DNA from: Microtetraspora malaysiensis | GTDB taxonomy: Bacteria > Actinomycetota > Actinomycetes > Streptosporangiales > Streptosporangiaceae | Length of the DNA: 64,000 nt | Assembly (NCBI RefSeq): GCF_001528665.1 | Contig: NZ_BBYJ01000022.1 | Location: 90,968 to 154,967 of the forward strand | Direction of reading: 5' to 3' | Shown: piece by piece, positions 46,396 to 55,153 of the stretch | Numbering within the stretch: the first letter of the stretch is position 1 | Layout of the letters: each line of letters opens with the position of its first letter | Program-made: the position numbers and the translations under genes | Notes under the pieces: model-generated | The model's input: only the letters and a program-made list of their open reading frames with translations | Databases searched by the model: none | What the model was told of the DNA's origin: nothing

Positions 46396-47259
46396 TTACG
46401 GCCGGTGGATGGTGGTGAAGGTGCCGCCGCCGTCGGTGGACTCGTACACGCTGCCGTCCATGGAGGCGGCGAGCAGGCGTTCGGCGGAGACGGCGGTGAA
46501 GGCCACGGCCTGCATGGGCAGCCGGCCGCGCGGCGTCCACGCGGCGCCGTCGGCGGAGACCTGCACCCGCCCGTCGGGAGCCACGCCGAGCAGGCCGCCT
46601 CCGTCGGTCACGTCCAGGAAGGACAGCAGGGGAGCGCCCTTGAGCAGGCGGAAGGCGCGGCCCCCGTCCGCGCTGACCTTGACGCCGTCGGGGGTCGTGG
46701 CGTAGACGGTCTCCGGCTTGCCGGCTCCGGCGGCCAGGTCGAGCAGGTCGAGCCTGGCCCCCGGGGTGAGGGACCCACCCTCGCCGCGCCACACCTGCCC
46801 GGTCTGCGAGTCGTAGCCGTACACCCTCGTGCCGGCGACCTGGAGCGCGTGGAAGTCCGCCTTCCCGGCGAGCGCCACCTGCTCCCACGTCGCCCCGGCG
46901 TCCGCCGAGCGGATCAGCCCCAGGTGCGGAGCCTGCCCGGCCGCGATGTCCTGGGCGGACGGGTGGCCGCTGGCGTAGAAGGTGCCGGGGCCGGCGACGG
47001 TGAAGCCCATGTGGTCGGCGTCCCGGTCGCCCACCCGGACCAGCTTCCCCGCCTCGACGGTGAACAGGCCGAAGTGCCCCGCGACGTACACCTTGCCGGT
47101 GGCCGGATCGACACCGAGCCCGTGAACGTGCCCGACGCCCGGATCCGCGTCCGCGGCGGCGGGAGGCGCGTCCCGCTCCGCCGTCCCGCCGGTGCCGCAT
47201 CCGGCCAGCCCCGCCGCGAGCAGCAGCGCCCCGGCCGCCAGGCCGAACTTCTTGATCAC
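46396..47259 (-). CDS. BNR/sialidase-like beta-propeller lipoprotein (F510_1955-like)
   Basis: A 287-residue lipoprotein with the signal ending LAAGLAGC. The body is a beta-propeller of short BNR-like repeats: HVHGLGVDPATGKVYVAGHF, RSADAGATWEQV, SADGGRAFRLL, SADGAAWTPRG and STDGGGTFTTI (Asp-box SxDxGxxW-type). The HVHGLG opening matches actinomycete proteins annotated as F510_1955-type glycosylhydrolases, which occur beside copper genes. No catalytic residues can be assigned, so binding rather than hydrolysis is possible. GTG 47259 overlaps the multicopper oxidase stop as GTGA. Confidence 0.82.
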   Translation of the reverse strand: MIKKFGLAAGALLLAAGLAGCGTGGTAERDAPPAAADADPGVGHVHGLGVDPATGKVYVAGHFGLFTVEAGKLVRVGDRDADHMGFTVAGPGTFYASGHPSAQDIAAGQAPHLGLIRSADAGATWEQVALAGKADFHALQVAGTRVYGYDSQTGQVWRGEGGSLTPGARLDLLDLAAGAGKPETVYATTPDGVKVSADGGRAFRLLKGAPLLSFLDVTDGGGLLGVAPDGRVQVSADGAAWTPRGRLPMQAVAFTAVSAERLLAASMDGSVYESTDGGGTFTTIHRP

Positions 47260-48866
47260 TTCGGCTCCCCCTTCCCGGCCCGGTAGCCGAGCAGGCTCAT
47301 CATCCCGGCCTCGGCGTGGTACACGTTGTGGCAGTGGATCATCCAGATGCCCGGATTGTCGGCGTCGAAGTCGGCGTGCACGGTCGCGCCGGGCAGCACG
47401 ATCGCGGTGTCCTTGCGCACGCCGCTCGCCCCGAGGGCGAAGGTGTGGCCGTGCAGGTGCATCGGGTGCCACATCAGGCTCCGGTTCACGAAGGACAGCC
47501 GCACCCGCTCGCCCGACCGGACCGGTTCGATGACCTTCGGGTCGTACCTCCTGCCGTTGATCGCCCAGTCGTACTTCGCCATGCTGCCGGTGAGCGCCAG
47601 CGTGATCGTGCGGTCCGGCGTCTTCCCGGGCAGTCGTACGGCGTCCGCCGGCACGAGCGCGTCGTAGGAGACGAGCCGGCCGTCCAGCTCGCTGGGCCGG
47701 ACGTCGGGCTCCGGCGCGCGGGCGCCCGCCGAGGTGCGCACCAGCGCGCGGGCGACGGCGCGCTTGCCCTCCGCCAGCGCGACCAGGGGGAACACGCCGT
47801 CCTTGAGGGTGACGAGCACGTCGTACCGCTCGCCCATGCCGATCAGCAGGGCGTCGGTCTCGACGGGGACGACCGGGTAACCGTCGGTGTGCGTCACCGT
47901 CATGGCGTGGCCGCCGAGCGCGACCCGGAACGCGGTGTCGCCGCCCGCGTTGATCAGCCGGATCCGCAGCCGGGAGCCCGGGCGGGCGGTCCGGGTCTCC
48001 GGCGCGGTGGCGACCCTGCCGTTGACCAGGAAGTGCGGGTAGTAGACGTCCCCGGCGTCGCCGCCGAGGAGGTCGCTCTCCGCGTTCATCATCATGTGCG
48101 GCCACTTCGACGAGGCCGAGGGCGACGGGGTGGGCATGGCCATGTCGCCGTGGCCGCCGTGCCCGCCGCCCTGATCACCGTCCGGGGCGGTCGCGCCGTG
48201 GTCCATCCCCGGCATGTCGTGGTCCATGTTCGCGTCCATGTTCGCCATGGAGGTGAGCTCCGCGAGCACCTCGTCGGGGGTGCCGCTGACGCCGTCCAGC
48301 CAGTCGTCCAGGACGACGACCCACTCCTCGTCGTAGCCGAGCGGCTCGTCCGGATCCTCCACGATCAGCGGCGCGTAGAGCCCCCGGTCGAGCTGCGGCC
48401 CGTGGTGCGGGTGGAACCAGTACGTGCCCGGATGGGCGGCGGTGAACTCGTAGACCAGCTCGCCTCCGGCGGGTACGGGCGGCTGCGTGACGCCCGGCAC
48501 GCCATCGGCGTCGTTGCGCAGGGCGAGGCCGTGCCAGTGGACGGTGGTCTCCTGGGGCAGCCGGTTGGTCAGGCGAGCCCGGACCACCTCGCCGGCCCTG
48601 ACCCGGATCGGCTCTCCGGGGAGGCGGTCGCCGTACATCCAGGTGCGTACGGCGGGGCCGCCCAGGTCGGCCTGCCCCTCCTGGGCGATCAGCTGGAACT
48701 CGCGCACCTGGCCGGGACCGCGGGCGGCCTCGGCGGCGCGTACCTCGGCGCCGGTCGGCCGGACGAAGGGGGTGCTCTCGCTGACGCGGGAGCACGCGGT
48801 GAGTAGGGCTCCACCGGCGCCGGCCAGGCCGGCGCGCAGGAAGAGCCGTCGATCGATCGAAGGCAT
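47256..48866 (-). CDS. Multicopper oxidase with Met/His-rich loop (CopA/CueO-like)
   Basis: A 536-residue three-cupredoxin oxidase. A twin-arginine lipoprotein signal (DRRLFLRAGLAG, lipobox LLTAC) exports it folded with copper. Copper ligands appear in order: TVHWHGL, YWFHPHHG, WHPMHLHGHTF and IHCHNVYHAEAGM, giving trinuclear and T1 sites with axial Met. A loop at about 205-265 is rich in Met, His and Asp (NMDANMDHDMPGMDHG), as in copper-resistance oxidases that take up Cu(I). It would oxidise Cu(I) or small phenols outside the membrane. Translationally coupled to the propeller lipoprotein. Confidence 0.94.
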   Translation of the reverse strand: MPSIDRRLFLRAGLAGAGGALLTACSRVSESTPFVRPTGAEVRAAEAARGPGQVREFQLIAQEGQADLGGPAVRTWMYGDRLPGEPIRVRAGEVVRARLTNRLPQETTVHWHGLALRNDADGVPGVTQPPVPAGGELVYEFTAAHPGTYWFHPHHGPQLDRGLYAPLIVEDPDEPLGYDEEWVVVLDDWLDGVSGTPDEVLAELTSMANMDANMDHDMPGMDHGATAPDGDQGGGHGGHGDMAMPTPSPSASSKWPHMMMNAESDLLGGDAGDVYYPHFLVNGRVATAPETRTARPGSRLRIRLINAGGDTAFRVALGGHAMTVTHTDGYPVVPVETDALLIGMGERYDVLVTLKDGVFPLVALAEGKRAVARALVRTSAGARAPEPDVRPSELDGRLVSYDALVPADAVRLPGKTPDRTITLALTGSMAKYDWAINGRRYDPKVIEPVRSGERVRLSFVNRSLMWHPMHLHGHTFALGASGVRKDTAIVLPGATVHADFDADNPGIWMIHCHNVYHAEAGMMSLLGYRAGKGEPK

Positions 48867-48965
48867 GGGAAATTCCGCTCACGGTTCACTGATGGGAAGA
48901 GGACCAGGAGGAACCGGGCGGGCGGCGGCTTTCGGGCCGCCGACCTCCGCCCGGCCCGGAAGCCT

Positions 48966-49562
48966 CTATACGCGCAGGACCGTGACGCGCCGCAGTGAGA
49001 GAGCGAAGGACGGCGGCGACCCGCGGACGGCGGGCAGCCGGGAGGGCCGCTCGCTCCCGCCGGTGACGCCGCCGGAGGAACGGCACCGGAAAACCAGGCT
49101 CAGCGCCGCCGCGGCCAACACGGCGGCAACCGCGGTCAGGCACAGCACGAAGGGGGAGGCCTCGCCGGCCCCCTCCGTCTGGGAGGCCGCCACCTGGTGC
49201 ACCGCTCCGATGCGCGCCTCCGCCATCGTGGCTGTCACCGTGGCTGTCACCGTGGCCGCCACCTGGTGGGCCGACGCGATCGGGGGCGCCGCCATCGGGC
49301 CGTGCGGCGCGTGCCGTTCGGCGGGCGCCGCGACCATGTCGTGCATGGGGCCGTGCATGGGGCCGTGCATGGGGCCGTGCATGGGGCCGTGCATGGGGCC
49401 GTGCATGGGGTCGTGCGACAGGGGCGAGTCCGCCATGGGCATCCCGCACAGGTGCGCGGTGGCCTGGCTCAGGCCGACGCCGAGCAGCACGGACGCGAGC
49501 AGAACCAGCTTGGGCAGCACCGCCGCGACCGCGCTCCTGGTGGTCCCCCGCCGAGTGCGCAC
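48966..49562 (-). CDS. Met/His-repeat membrane protein, DUF6153-like
   Basis: A 198-residue protein from GTG 49562. Transmembrane helix 1 is at about 15-35 (LPKLVLLASVLLGVGL). An extracytoplasmic segment with six MHGP-type units and further HAPHGPM motifs follows. Helix 2 is at about 138-158 and a basic tail ends the chain. Methionine/histidine arrays of this kind bind Cu(I)/Ag(I). It starts the minus-strand copper-type cluster, 99 bp before the multicopper oxidase. Other frames also stay open through the repeat, but only this one gives a coherent membrane protein with Met-rich repeats. A GGGGG-TGGGG tract upstream might be a copper-regulator site but is too degenerate to call. Confidence 0.75.
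   Translation of the reverse strand: MRTRRGTTRSAVAAVLPKLVLLASVLLGVGLSQATAHLCGMPMADSPLSHDPMHGPMHGPMHGPMHGPMHGPMHDMVAAPAERHAPHGPMAAPPIASAHQVAATVTATVTATMAEARIGAVHQVAASQTEGAGEASPFVLCLTAVAAVLAAAALSLVFRCRSSGGVTGGSERPSRLPAVRGSPPSFALSLRRVTVLRV
49341..49412. repeat. Six tandem 12-bp repeats coding MHGP
   Basis: Five perfect GTGCATGGGGCC units and one with a single change lie head to tail on the plus strand. Read on the minus strand they encode the MHGP array. Near-identity at DNA level implies recent expansion and likely copy-number variation between strains. Confidence 0.93.
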
Positions 49563-49690
49563 GGGCTCACACTACCGGCGGCACACCCCACCCCCGTATC
49601 CGGCGGGTGCGATCGCTCTTCCCCGAGGCGCTTCCCGTTGCTACATTCGCGGTAACAAGAATTCATTTCAGTTTTGGCCAGGAGGACTCC

Positions 49691-50581
49691 ATGACCGCTC
49701 CCAGTCCTTCAGCACAGGCCGCGGCATCGGCGCGCCGGGAGCTCCCCCCGTCCATGGTCGAGCGGATGACTCTGATCATGGACGCCTTCGCCGGCCGCTC
49801 GACCCGGCTCACCCTGGAGGACGTGGCGCGCTGCACCCACCTCCCGCGCTCCACCGCGCACCGCATCCTCGACCAGCTCGTCCGGCTGAACTGGCTGGAG
49901 CACACCACGTTCGGCTACCGCCTCGGGCAGCGGGCGCTCGGCCTCGGCGGCCGGGACGGCAGCCACGGGGAGATCCGCGAGGCGGCCGCGCCGCTGCTGC
50001 ACGAGCTGCAGATCAGGACCGGCATGGTCGTCCATCTCGCGGTGCTCGACGGCGCCCAGGTGTTCTACCTCGACAAGGTCGGCGGCCGGTTCGCCACCTC
50101 GGTCCCGTCCCGCGTGGGCGGCCACGCCCCCGCCCACTGCACCGCGCTGGGCAAGGCGATCCTCGCCTGGCTGGAACCCGAGCAGGTCGAGGCGCGGATC
50201 AGCGGCTCCATCAGCCGGATGACCAACCGGACCATCGGCGAGATGAGCATCCTGCACCAGGAACTGCACCGGATCCGGCAGCGGCACGGGCTGGCCTTCG
50301 AACGGGGGGAGTGCTTCCCGACCATCGCCTGCGTCGCCGCGGCGATCCGCGGCTACGAGGGCCCCGTCGCCAGCATCTCCCTCGTCGGCGAGCCCCGCAC
50401 GCCGCTGGAGAAGGTCGCGCCGCTGGTGATCGACGCCGCGCGGCAGGCGTCGCTGGCCCTCTTCCCCGACCTCACGGCCCCGCGCCGGGCCCGCCTCATG
50501 GTGGCCGTGCCGGACCAGACCTGGTCGTCCGAGACCATGAACCGGCTCATGGAGACCGGCCAGAACGGCGACTGGCTCTGA
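49691..50581 (+). CDS. IclR-family regulator of the steroid-type catabolic cluster
   Basis: A 296-residue regulator from ATG 49691 with GGAGGA upstream. The N-terminal winged helix reads LTLEDVARCTHLPRSTAHRI LDQLVRLNW. The C-terminal IclR ligand domain shows GRFATSVPSRVGGHAPAHCT and ALGKAILAWLEPEQV. An extended C-terminal tail follows (about 255-296). It converges on hsaB and lies beside the hsa/ksh genes, so it is the likely local controller with a steroid-ring metabolite as effector. In mycobacteria the equivalent genes are under TetR-type KstR/KstR2, so this is a different scheme. Confidence 0.9.
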   Translation: MTAPSPSAQAAASARRELPPSMVERMTLIMDAFAGRSTRLTLEDVARCTHLPRSTAHRILDQLVRLNWLEHTTFGYRLGQRALGLGGRDGSHGEIREAAAPLLHELQIRTGMVVHLAVLDGAQVFYLDKVGGRFATSVPSRVGGHAPAHCTALGKAILAWLEPEQVEARISGSISRMTNRTIGEMSILHQELHRIRQRHGLAFERGECFPTIACVAAAIRGYEGPVASISLVGEPRTPLEKVAPLVIDAARQASLALFPDLTAPRRARLMVAVPDQTWSSETMNRLMETGQNGDWL

Positions 50582-50599
50582 CCGCCCCCGCGCGGGGGC

Positions 50600-51163
50600 C
50601 TACCCCCAGTGGTCGCCCCAGCCCCACACGTTCGGCGCGATCTGCGGCTCGTCCTCGTCGATGCCGAACCGGCCCTTGAAAAAGATCATCGGACGCTGCT
50701 CGGCGATCGTCTCCACCTGGAGCACCCGGCCGATCACCACGTCGTGGTCCCCGGCCACATGCACGTCCTCGACCTCGGCGTGCACGCGGAGGAGCACGTC
50801 GCGCAGCGCCGGCGAGCCCCACCGCGAGAGGTCCCAGTCCAGGTCCTCGAACTTCTGGCCCTTGCTCGAACCGAACCGGCGGCAGACGTCGACCTGGTCC
50901 TCGCCCAGGACGTTGACGCAGAACCGCCCGGACTTGCGGATCCGGGGCCACGCGCGGCCGTTGTGGTCGGCGCAGAACAGCACGAGCGGCGGCTCCAACG
51001 ACACCGAGGAGAACGCCTGGCAGGCGAAGCCCACCGGCTCGCCCTCGTCGATCCCGGTCACCACGGTGACACCGCTGGCGAACGCTCCCATCGCGCGGCG
51101 CAGCTCCAGCGGCGTGGGCGGAGCGACATCGGCGGGCTCGGTCGAGAGCGGCTCGGTCGTCAT
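50600..51163 (-). CDS. hsaB: Flavin reductase, HsaB-like
   Basis: A 187-residue flavin reductase of the HpaC/HsaB fold. RRAMGAFASGVTVVTG starts the flavin-binding barrel, and FSSVSLEPPLVLFCADHNGR and RFCVNVLGEDQ follow. VHAEVEDVHVAGDHDVVIGR is the characteristic late motif. It supplies reduced FMN to the HsaA monooxygenase encoded at the far end of the facing operon. ATG 51163 follows GAGGGGAAGCC. It is transcribed alone and divergently from hsaD across 238 bp, where both promoters should lie. Confidence 0.9.
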   Translation of the reverse strand: MTTEPLSTEPADVAPPTPLELRRAMGAFASGVTVVTGIDEGEPVGFACQAFSSVSLEPPLVLFCADHNGRAWPRIRKSGRFCVNVLGEDQVDVCRRFGSSKGQKFEDLDWDLSRWGSPALRDVLLRVHAEVEDVHVAGDHDVVIGRVLQVETIAEQRPMIFFKGRFGIDEDEPQIAPNVWGWGDHWG

Positions 51164-51401
51164 GGCTTCCCCTCATTCGGTCAAGGCCATTGTGATGGCT
51201 CTGGAAACGAACGTAAGACGCGGTACCCCCCGGGCAGAAGTCCGTCTCAATCAGTGGAAGGCCGGTCCGGCCGCCGAACACCCCGCGGAGGCGCGCCGTA
51301 CGGACCGCCCCGGTCTCGCTCATCGGGATCGGCCCGCGCGTGGGAAACGACCGCTGGCTTACCGTCCCAGCAAGCTGACATTCCTATGACCGGAGCGGAC
51401 G

Positions 51402-52271
51402 ATGACCACGGAACTGACCTACGAGTCGACGATGCGTGAGCTCGCGACGGACAAGGGAGTCCTGCGATATCACGAGGCCGGCGACGGCCCGCCGCTGCTG
51501 CTCCTGCACGGCTCCGGCCCCGGGGTCACCGGCTGGCGCAACTACCGCGGCAACCTCGCCGTCTTCGCCGAGCACTTCCGCTGCCTGGTCCTGGAGTTCC
51601 CCGGCTTCGGCGTGAGCGACCCGGCCGACGAGCACCCGATGCTCGCGGCGAACGCGGCGGTGATCCGCTTCCTCGACGGCCTCGGCCTCCACCAGGTCGA
51701 CGTGATCGGCAACTCGATGGGCGGCATCGTCGGCACCCAGGTCGCGATCGCCCACCCCGACCGCGTCCGCCGCCTCGTCACGATCGGCGGCATCGGCCGG
51801 AACCTCTACAGTCCCGGTCCGGGCGAGGGCATCAAACTGCTGATGGAGTTCACCGAGGAGCCCACCCGCGAGCGGCTCGTCCAGTGGCTGCACTCCATGG
51901 TGTACGACCCGTCCCTGGTCACCGAGGAGCTGATCGAGGAGCGGTGGACCCAGGCCACCGACCCCGGCACGCTCGCCGCCGCCCGCCGCATGTACGGCAG
52001 GGCCGCGTTCGCCGCGACCCAGGCCGCCGCCGCGGCTTCCGGCGCCCCGCCGTACTGGGCGATGCTGCACAAGCTCAAGGCCAGGACGCTGATCACCTGG
52101 GGCCGTGACGACCGGGTCAGCCCGGTGGACATGTCGATCGTGCCGATGCGCACCATCCCCGACGTCGAAGTGCACATCTTCCCCAACTGCGGGCACTGGG
52201 TCATGATCGAGCAGAAGGCCGCCTGGGAGAGCGCCGTGCTCGCCTTCCTCACCCGCAAGGACAACGCATGA
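51402..52271 (+). CDS. hsaD: Meta-cleavage-product hydrolase, HsaD-like
   Basis: A 289-residue alpha/beta hydrolase cleaving the C-C bond of the ring-opened steroid intermediate 4,9-DSHA to HHD and DOHNAA. LLLLHGSGPGVTGW is the oxyanion-hole region. The catalytic triad is S105 (GNSMGG), D237 (WGRDDR) and H265 (NCGHW). ATG 51402 has GGAGCGG upstream. First of seven rightward genes, overlapping kstD by ATGA. Its usual partner, the extradiol dioxygenase HsaC that makes its substrate, is not encoded in this window. Confidence 0.9.
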   Translation: MTTELTYESTMRELATDKGVLRYHEAGDGPPLLLLHGSGPGVTGWRNYRGNLAVFAEHFRCLVLEFPGFGVSDPADEHPMLAANAAVIRFLDGLGLHQVDVIGNSMGGIVGTQVAIAHPDRVRRLVTIGGIGRNLYSPGPGEGIKLLMEFTEEPTRERLVQWLHSMVYDPSLVTEELIEERWTQATDPGTLAAARRMYGRAAFAATQAAAAASGAPPYWAMLHKLKARTLITWGRDDRVSPVDMSIVPMRTIPDVEVHIFPNCGHWVMIEQKAAWESAVLAFLTRKDNA

Positions 52272-53947
52272 GCGCGGAGTGGGACGACGAGTACGACCTG
52301 ATCGTCGTCGGCAGCGGCGGCGGCGGCATGACGGCCGCGCTGACCGCGGTCGAGTGCGGGCTTTCCGTCCTGGTCGTCGAGAAGGGCCGGATGTTCGGCG
52401 GCAGCACCGGCATCTCCGGCGGCGGCGTCTGGATCCCCAACAACCCGACCCTGCGGGCGAAGGGCCACGCCGACAGCCGCGAGTCGATCCGGCGCTACCT
52501 CGATCTGCTCACCGCGGGCCGGGTGCCCGCCGCGCGGCTCGACGCGTACGTGGACCACGGCCCGGCGGCGATGAAGCTGCTCGGCCGGAGCAGGTGGATG
52601 CGCTTCTTCTGGACGAAGGGGTACGCCGACTACCACCCCGAGCTGGAGGGCGGCCGCCCGCTCGGCCGCTCGGTCGAGCCGAAGCCGTTCGACACCCGCG
52701 AGCTCGGCGACGACGAGAAGTACCAGCGGCCCAACAGCATGAAGGGCCCGCTCGGCCTCTGGATCACCAGCAAGGACTACCACGACCTGGCCATGGTCAA
52801 GCGCAGCTGGCGCGGACGGTGGGCCTCGGTCGTGGCCGCCTGGCGGGTGTCCTCCAACATGGTCCGCCGCCGCCACATGGCGACCGGCGGGCGCGCGCTC
52901 GTCGCCCGGCTGCGGATGGCGCTCAAGGACGCCGGCGTCCCGCTGTGGCTGCGCACCGCCATGACCGAGCTGGTCGTCGACGAGCGCGGCGCGGTCACCG
53001 GGATCATCGCCGAACGCCGGGACGCGAGCGGCGGCGCCCGCACCGTGCGGCTGCGCGGCAGGAAGGGCGTGCTGCTGGCCACCGGCGGGTTCGAGCACAA
53101 CCCCGAGCTGCGCGCCAAGTACCTGCCGGAGGGCGGCCGCGACGATCACAGCATGGGCGCGCGGGAGAACACCGGCGACGGCATCCTGGCCGGCGAGCGG
53201 CTCGGCGCCGCCCTCGACCTCATGGACGACGCCTGGTGGATGCCCGCCGTACGGCACCCGGCCGGGGCGACGATCCCCCTCGTCTCCGAACGCTGCATCC
53301 CGCCGTCGATCATCGTGTCGTCGGAGGGGAAGCGGTTCACCAACGAGTCGTCGCCGTACGTGAACTTCGTCCACGACCAGCTCGCGGGCGGCCACGTCCC
53401 GGTGTGGTTCGTGATGGACGCCAAGGCGCGCGCCCGCTATCCCTTCGCGCAGATCCTGCCCGGCGTGCCGATCCCGAAGGGGTTCTACGACGCGGGCATC
53501 GCGTTCCACGCCGACACGCTCGAGGAGCTGGCCGGGAAGATCGGCGTCCCGCCGGGCGCCCTGTCCGAGACCGTCGAGCGCTTCAACGGCTTCGCCAGGA
53601 GCGGTGAGGACGCGGACTTCGGCCGTGGCGACAGCGCGTACGACCGCTACTACGGCGACCCCACCCTCAAGAACCCGAACATCGACGTGATCGACCGGGC
53701 GCCGTTCTACGCGTTCCGTGTCGAGGCCGGCGACCTCGGCACGAAGGGCGGCCTCGTCTGCGACGAGCACAGCCGGGTGCTGCGCGAGGACGGCACGGTG
53801 ATCGACGGCCTGTACGCCACCGGCAACACGTCGGCGTCGGTGATGGGCAACGAGTACGCCGGGCCCGGCGCGACCATCGGCCCGTCCATCGTCTTCGGCT
53901 ACATCGCCGCCCGGCACGCCGCCGGAGTCACCGGGGCCCGCGCATGA
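52268..53947 (+). CDS. kstD: 3-ketosteroid delta-1-dehydrogenase (KstD family)
   Basis: A 559-residue FAD enzyme introducing the C1-C2 double bond into ring A of 3-ketosteroids. The FAD motif is DLIVVGSGGGGMTAALTAVE, followed by GGSTGISGGGVWIPNN. SIEPKPF-like RSVEPKPFDTRELG, ATGGFEHNPELR, ENTGDGI and the catalytic-Tyr region ESSPYVNF-like NESSPYVNFVHD fit KstD. C-terminal GDLGTKGGL and NEYAGPGATIGP contact ring A. ATG 52268 overlaps hsaD and the stop overlaps kshB. With KSH it would trigger 9,10-seco opening of ring B. Confidence 0.9.
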   Translation: MSAEWDDEYDLIVVGSGGGGMTAALTAVECGLSVLVVEKGRMFGGSTGISGGGVWIPNNPTLRAKGHADSRESIRRYLDLLTAGRVPAARLDAYVDHGPAAMKLLGRSRWMRFFWTKGYADYHPELEGGRPLGRSVEPKPFDTRELGDDEKYQRPNSMKGPLGLWITSKDYHDLAMVKRSWRGRWASVVAAWRVSSNMVRRRHMATGGRALVARLRMALKDAGVPLWLRTAMTELVVDERGAVTGIIAERRDASGGARTVRLRGRKGVLLATGGFEHNPELRAKYLPEGGRDDHSMGARENTGDGILAGERLGAALDLMDDAWWMPAVRHPAGATIPLVSERCIPPSIIVSSEGKRFTNESSPYVNFVHDQLAGGHVPVWFVMDAKARARYPFAQILPGVPIPKGFYDAGIAFHADTLEELAGKIGVPPGALSETVERFNGFARSGEDADFGRGDSAYDRYYGDPTLKNPNIDVIDRAPFYAFRVEAGDLGTKGGLVCDEHSRVLREDGTVIDGLYATGNTSASVMGNEYAGPGATIGPSIVFGYIAARHAAGVTGARA

Positions 53948-55014
53948 CCCAGCCGGGCCCCCTGCGGGTGCGTGTCGTCGAGGTCATCCGGGAGACCGCC
54001 GACGCGCACTCGCTCGTGCTCGAACCCGACGAGGACGGCAGGGGCCGGTTCGCCTACCGCCCCGGCCAGTTCCTCACCGTCCGGGTGCCGGCCGATGGGG
54101 AGAGCACGGGGGAGGGCACGGGGGAGGGCACGGGGGAGGGCGCTGTCGCGCGCTGCTACTCCCTGTGCAGCTCCCCGGTGCGCGGCGAGAAGCTCAAGGT
54201 GACCGTCAAGCGGGTCCGGGACGGCTACGCGTCGAACTGGATCTGCGACAACGTCGCCGAGGGCGACACGCTCGACGTGCTGCGGCCGTCGGGCACGTTC
54301 ACCCCCGACTCGCTCGACCAGGACTTCCTCCTCTTCGCGGGAGGCAGCGGCGTCACGCCGGTCATGTCGATCCTCAAGTCCTGCCTGTACGGCGGGACCG
54401 GCGCGGTCACCCTGATCTACGCCAACCGGGACGAGCACTCGGTGATCTTCCGGGACGAGCTGATCACGCTTTGCGCCGAGTACGGCGACCGGCTCACCGT
54501 CGTCCACTGGCTGGAGTCCGTGCAGGGCCTCCCGACGGCCCCCGGGATCGCCGCGCTGGCCCGGCCGTACACCGATCGGCAGGCGTTCGTCTGCGGTCCC
54601 GAGGCGTTCATGGACCTCGCCGTCGCGGTGCTGGCCCGGCTCGGCGTGCCGGAGCGCCGGGTGCACGTGGAGCGTTTCACCTCGCTCGCCGGGGACCCGT
54701 TCGCCGACCCCGGCGTCGTCATCGACGACGAGGGCCCGGTCAGCGAGGTCGAGGTCGAGCTCGACGGAGAGACGCGCACCGTCACCTGGCCCAGGGGGAA
54801 CAAGCTGCTCGACGTGCTGCTCGACGCCGGCCTGGACGCGCCCTTCTCCTGCCGCGAGGGCTCGTGCAGCGCGTGCGCCTGCGTCCTCCTGGAGGGCGAG
54901 GTCACGCTGGAGCACAACACGGTCCTCGACCGGCAGGACCTCGCCGACGGCCTGATCCTGGCCTGCCAGGCGATCCCGGTCAGCGAGCGGCTCCGGGTCA
55001 CCTTCGACGCGTGA
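53944..55014 (+). CDS. kshB: 3-ketosteroid-9-alpha-hydroxylase reductase KshB
   Basis: A 356-residue three-module reductase. The FAD domain contains ARCYSLCSSP, the NAD domain LLFAGGSGVTPVMSILKS, and the C-terminal plant-type [2Fe-2S] ferredoxin domain FSCREGSCSACAC with the fourth Cys in LACQA. YASNWICDN and HWLESVQGLPTA are strongly KshB-like. It passes NADH electrons to a Rieske oxygenase (KshA), which is not in this window. A Gly/Glu/Thr insert (GTGEGTGEGTGEG) from a 12-bp tandem repeat precedes the flavin motif. ATGA overlap with kstD. Confidence 0.9.
   Translation: MTQPGPLRVRVVEVIRETADAHSLVLEPDEDGRGRFAYRPGQFLTVRVPADGESTGEGTGEGTGEGAVARCYSLCSSPVRGEKLKVTVKRVRDGYASNWICDNVAEGDTLDVLRPSGTFTPDSLDQDFLLFAGGSGVTPVMSILKSCLYGGTGAVTLIYANRDEHSVIFRDELITLCAEYGDRLTVVHWLESVQGLPTAPGIAALARPYTDRQAFVCGPEAFMDLAVAVLARLGVPERRVHVERFTSLAGDPFADPGVVIDDEGPVSEVEVELDGETRTVTWPRGNKLLDVLLDAGLDAPFSCREGSCSACACVLLEGEVTLEHNTVLDRQDLADGLILACQAIPVSERLRVTFDA
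54106..54141. repeat. Three perfect 12-bp tandem repeats inside kshB
   Basis: ACGGGGGAGGGC three times without change, encoding a Gly-Glu-Gly-Thr loop inserted before the FAD-binding RCYS motif. The unit length keeps frame. Confidence 0.93.
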
Positions 55015-55153
55015 CCTCCCGGCCGCGCGCCGCGCGACTCCCACTCAGCGGGAGAGGCGGCGCGACCGGCGAACCACGACTGGAACCTTTGACCACAGGA
55101 GCCCGCCCGGACGGGCCCGGCCCGACGATCCCCGACGATCCAGGAGGAAGCGG

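Noticed and set aside
49341..49412. CRISPR-like array
   Set aside because: Units are only 12 bp with no spacers; a coding minisatellite.
48886..49449. Alternative minus-strand frame giving ARPH repeats
   Set aside because: Same repeat DNA in another frame; the MHGP frame gives two membrane helices and metal-binding residues, so it is preferred.
49563..49690. CsoR-type copper operator upstream of the MHGP gene
   Set aside because: A G-rich ATACGGGGGTGGGG tract is suggestive but lacks the inverted-repeat symmetry needed to call it.
51806..53917. 703-codon minus-strand frame opposite hsaD/kstD
   Set aside because: Antisense shadow; Ala/Val/Asp/Gly-rich and without motifs.
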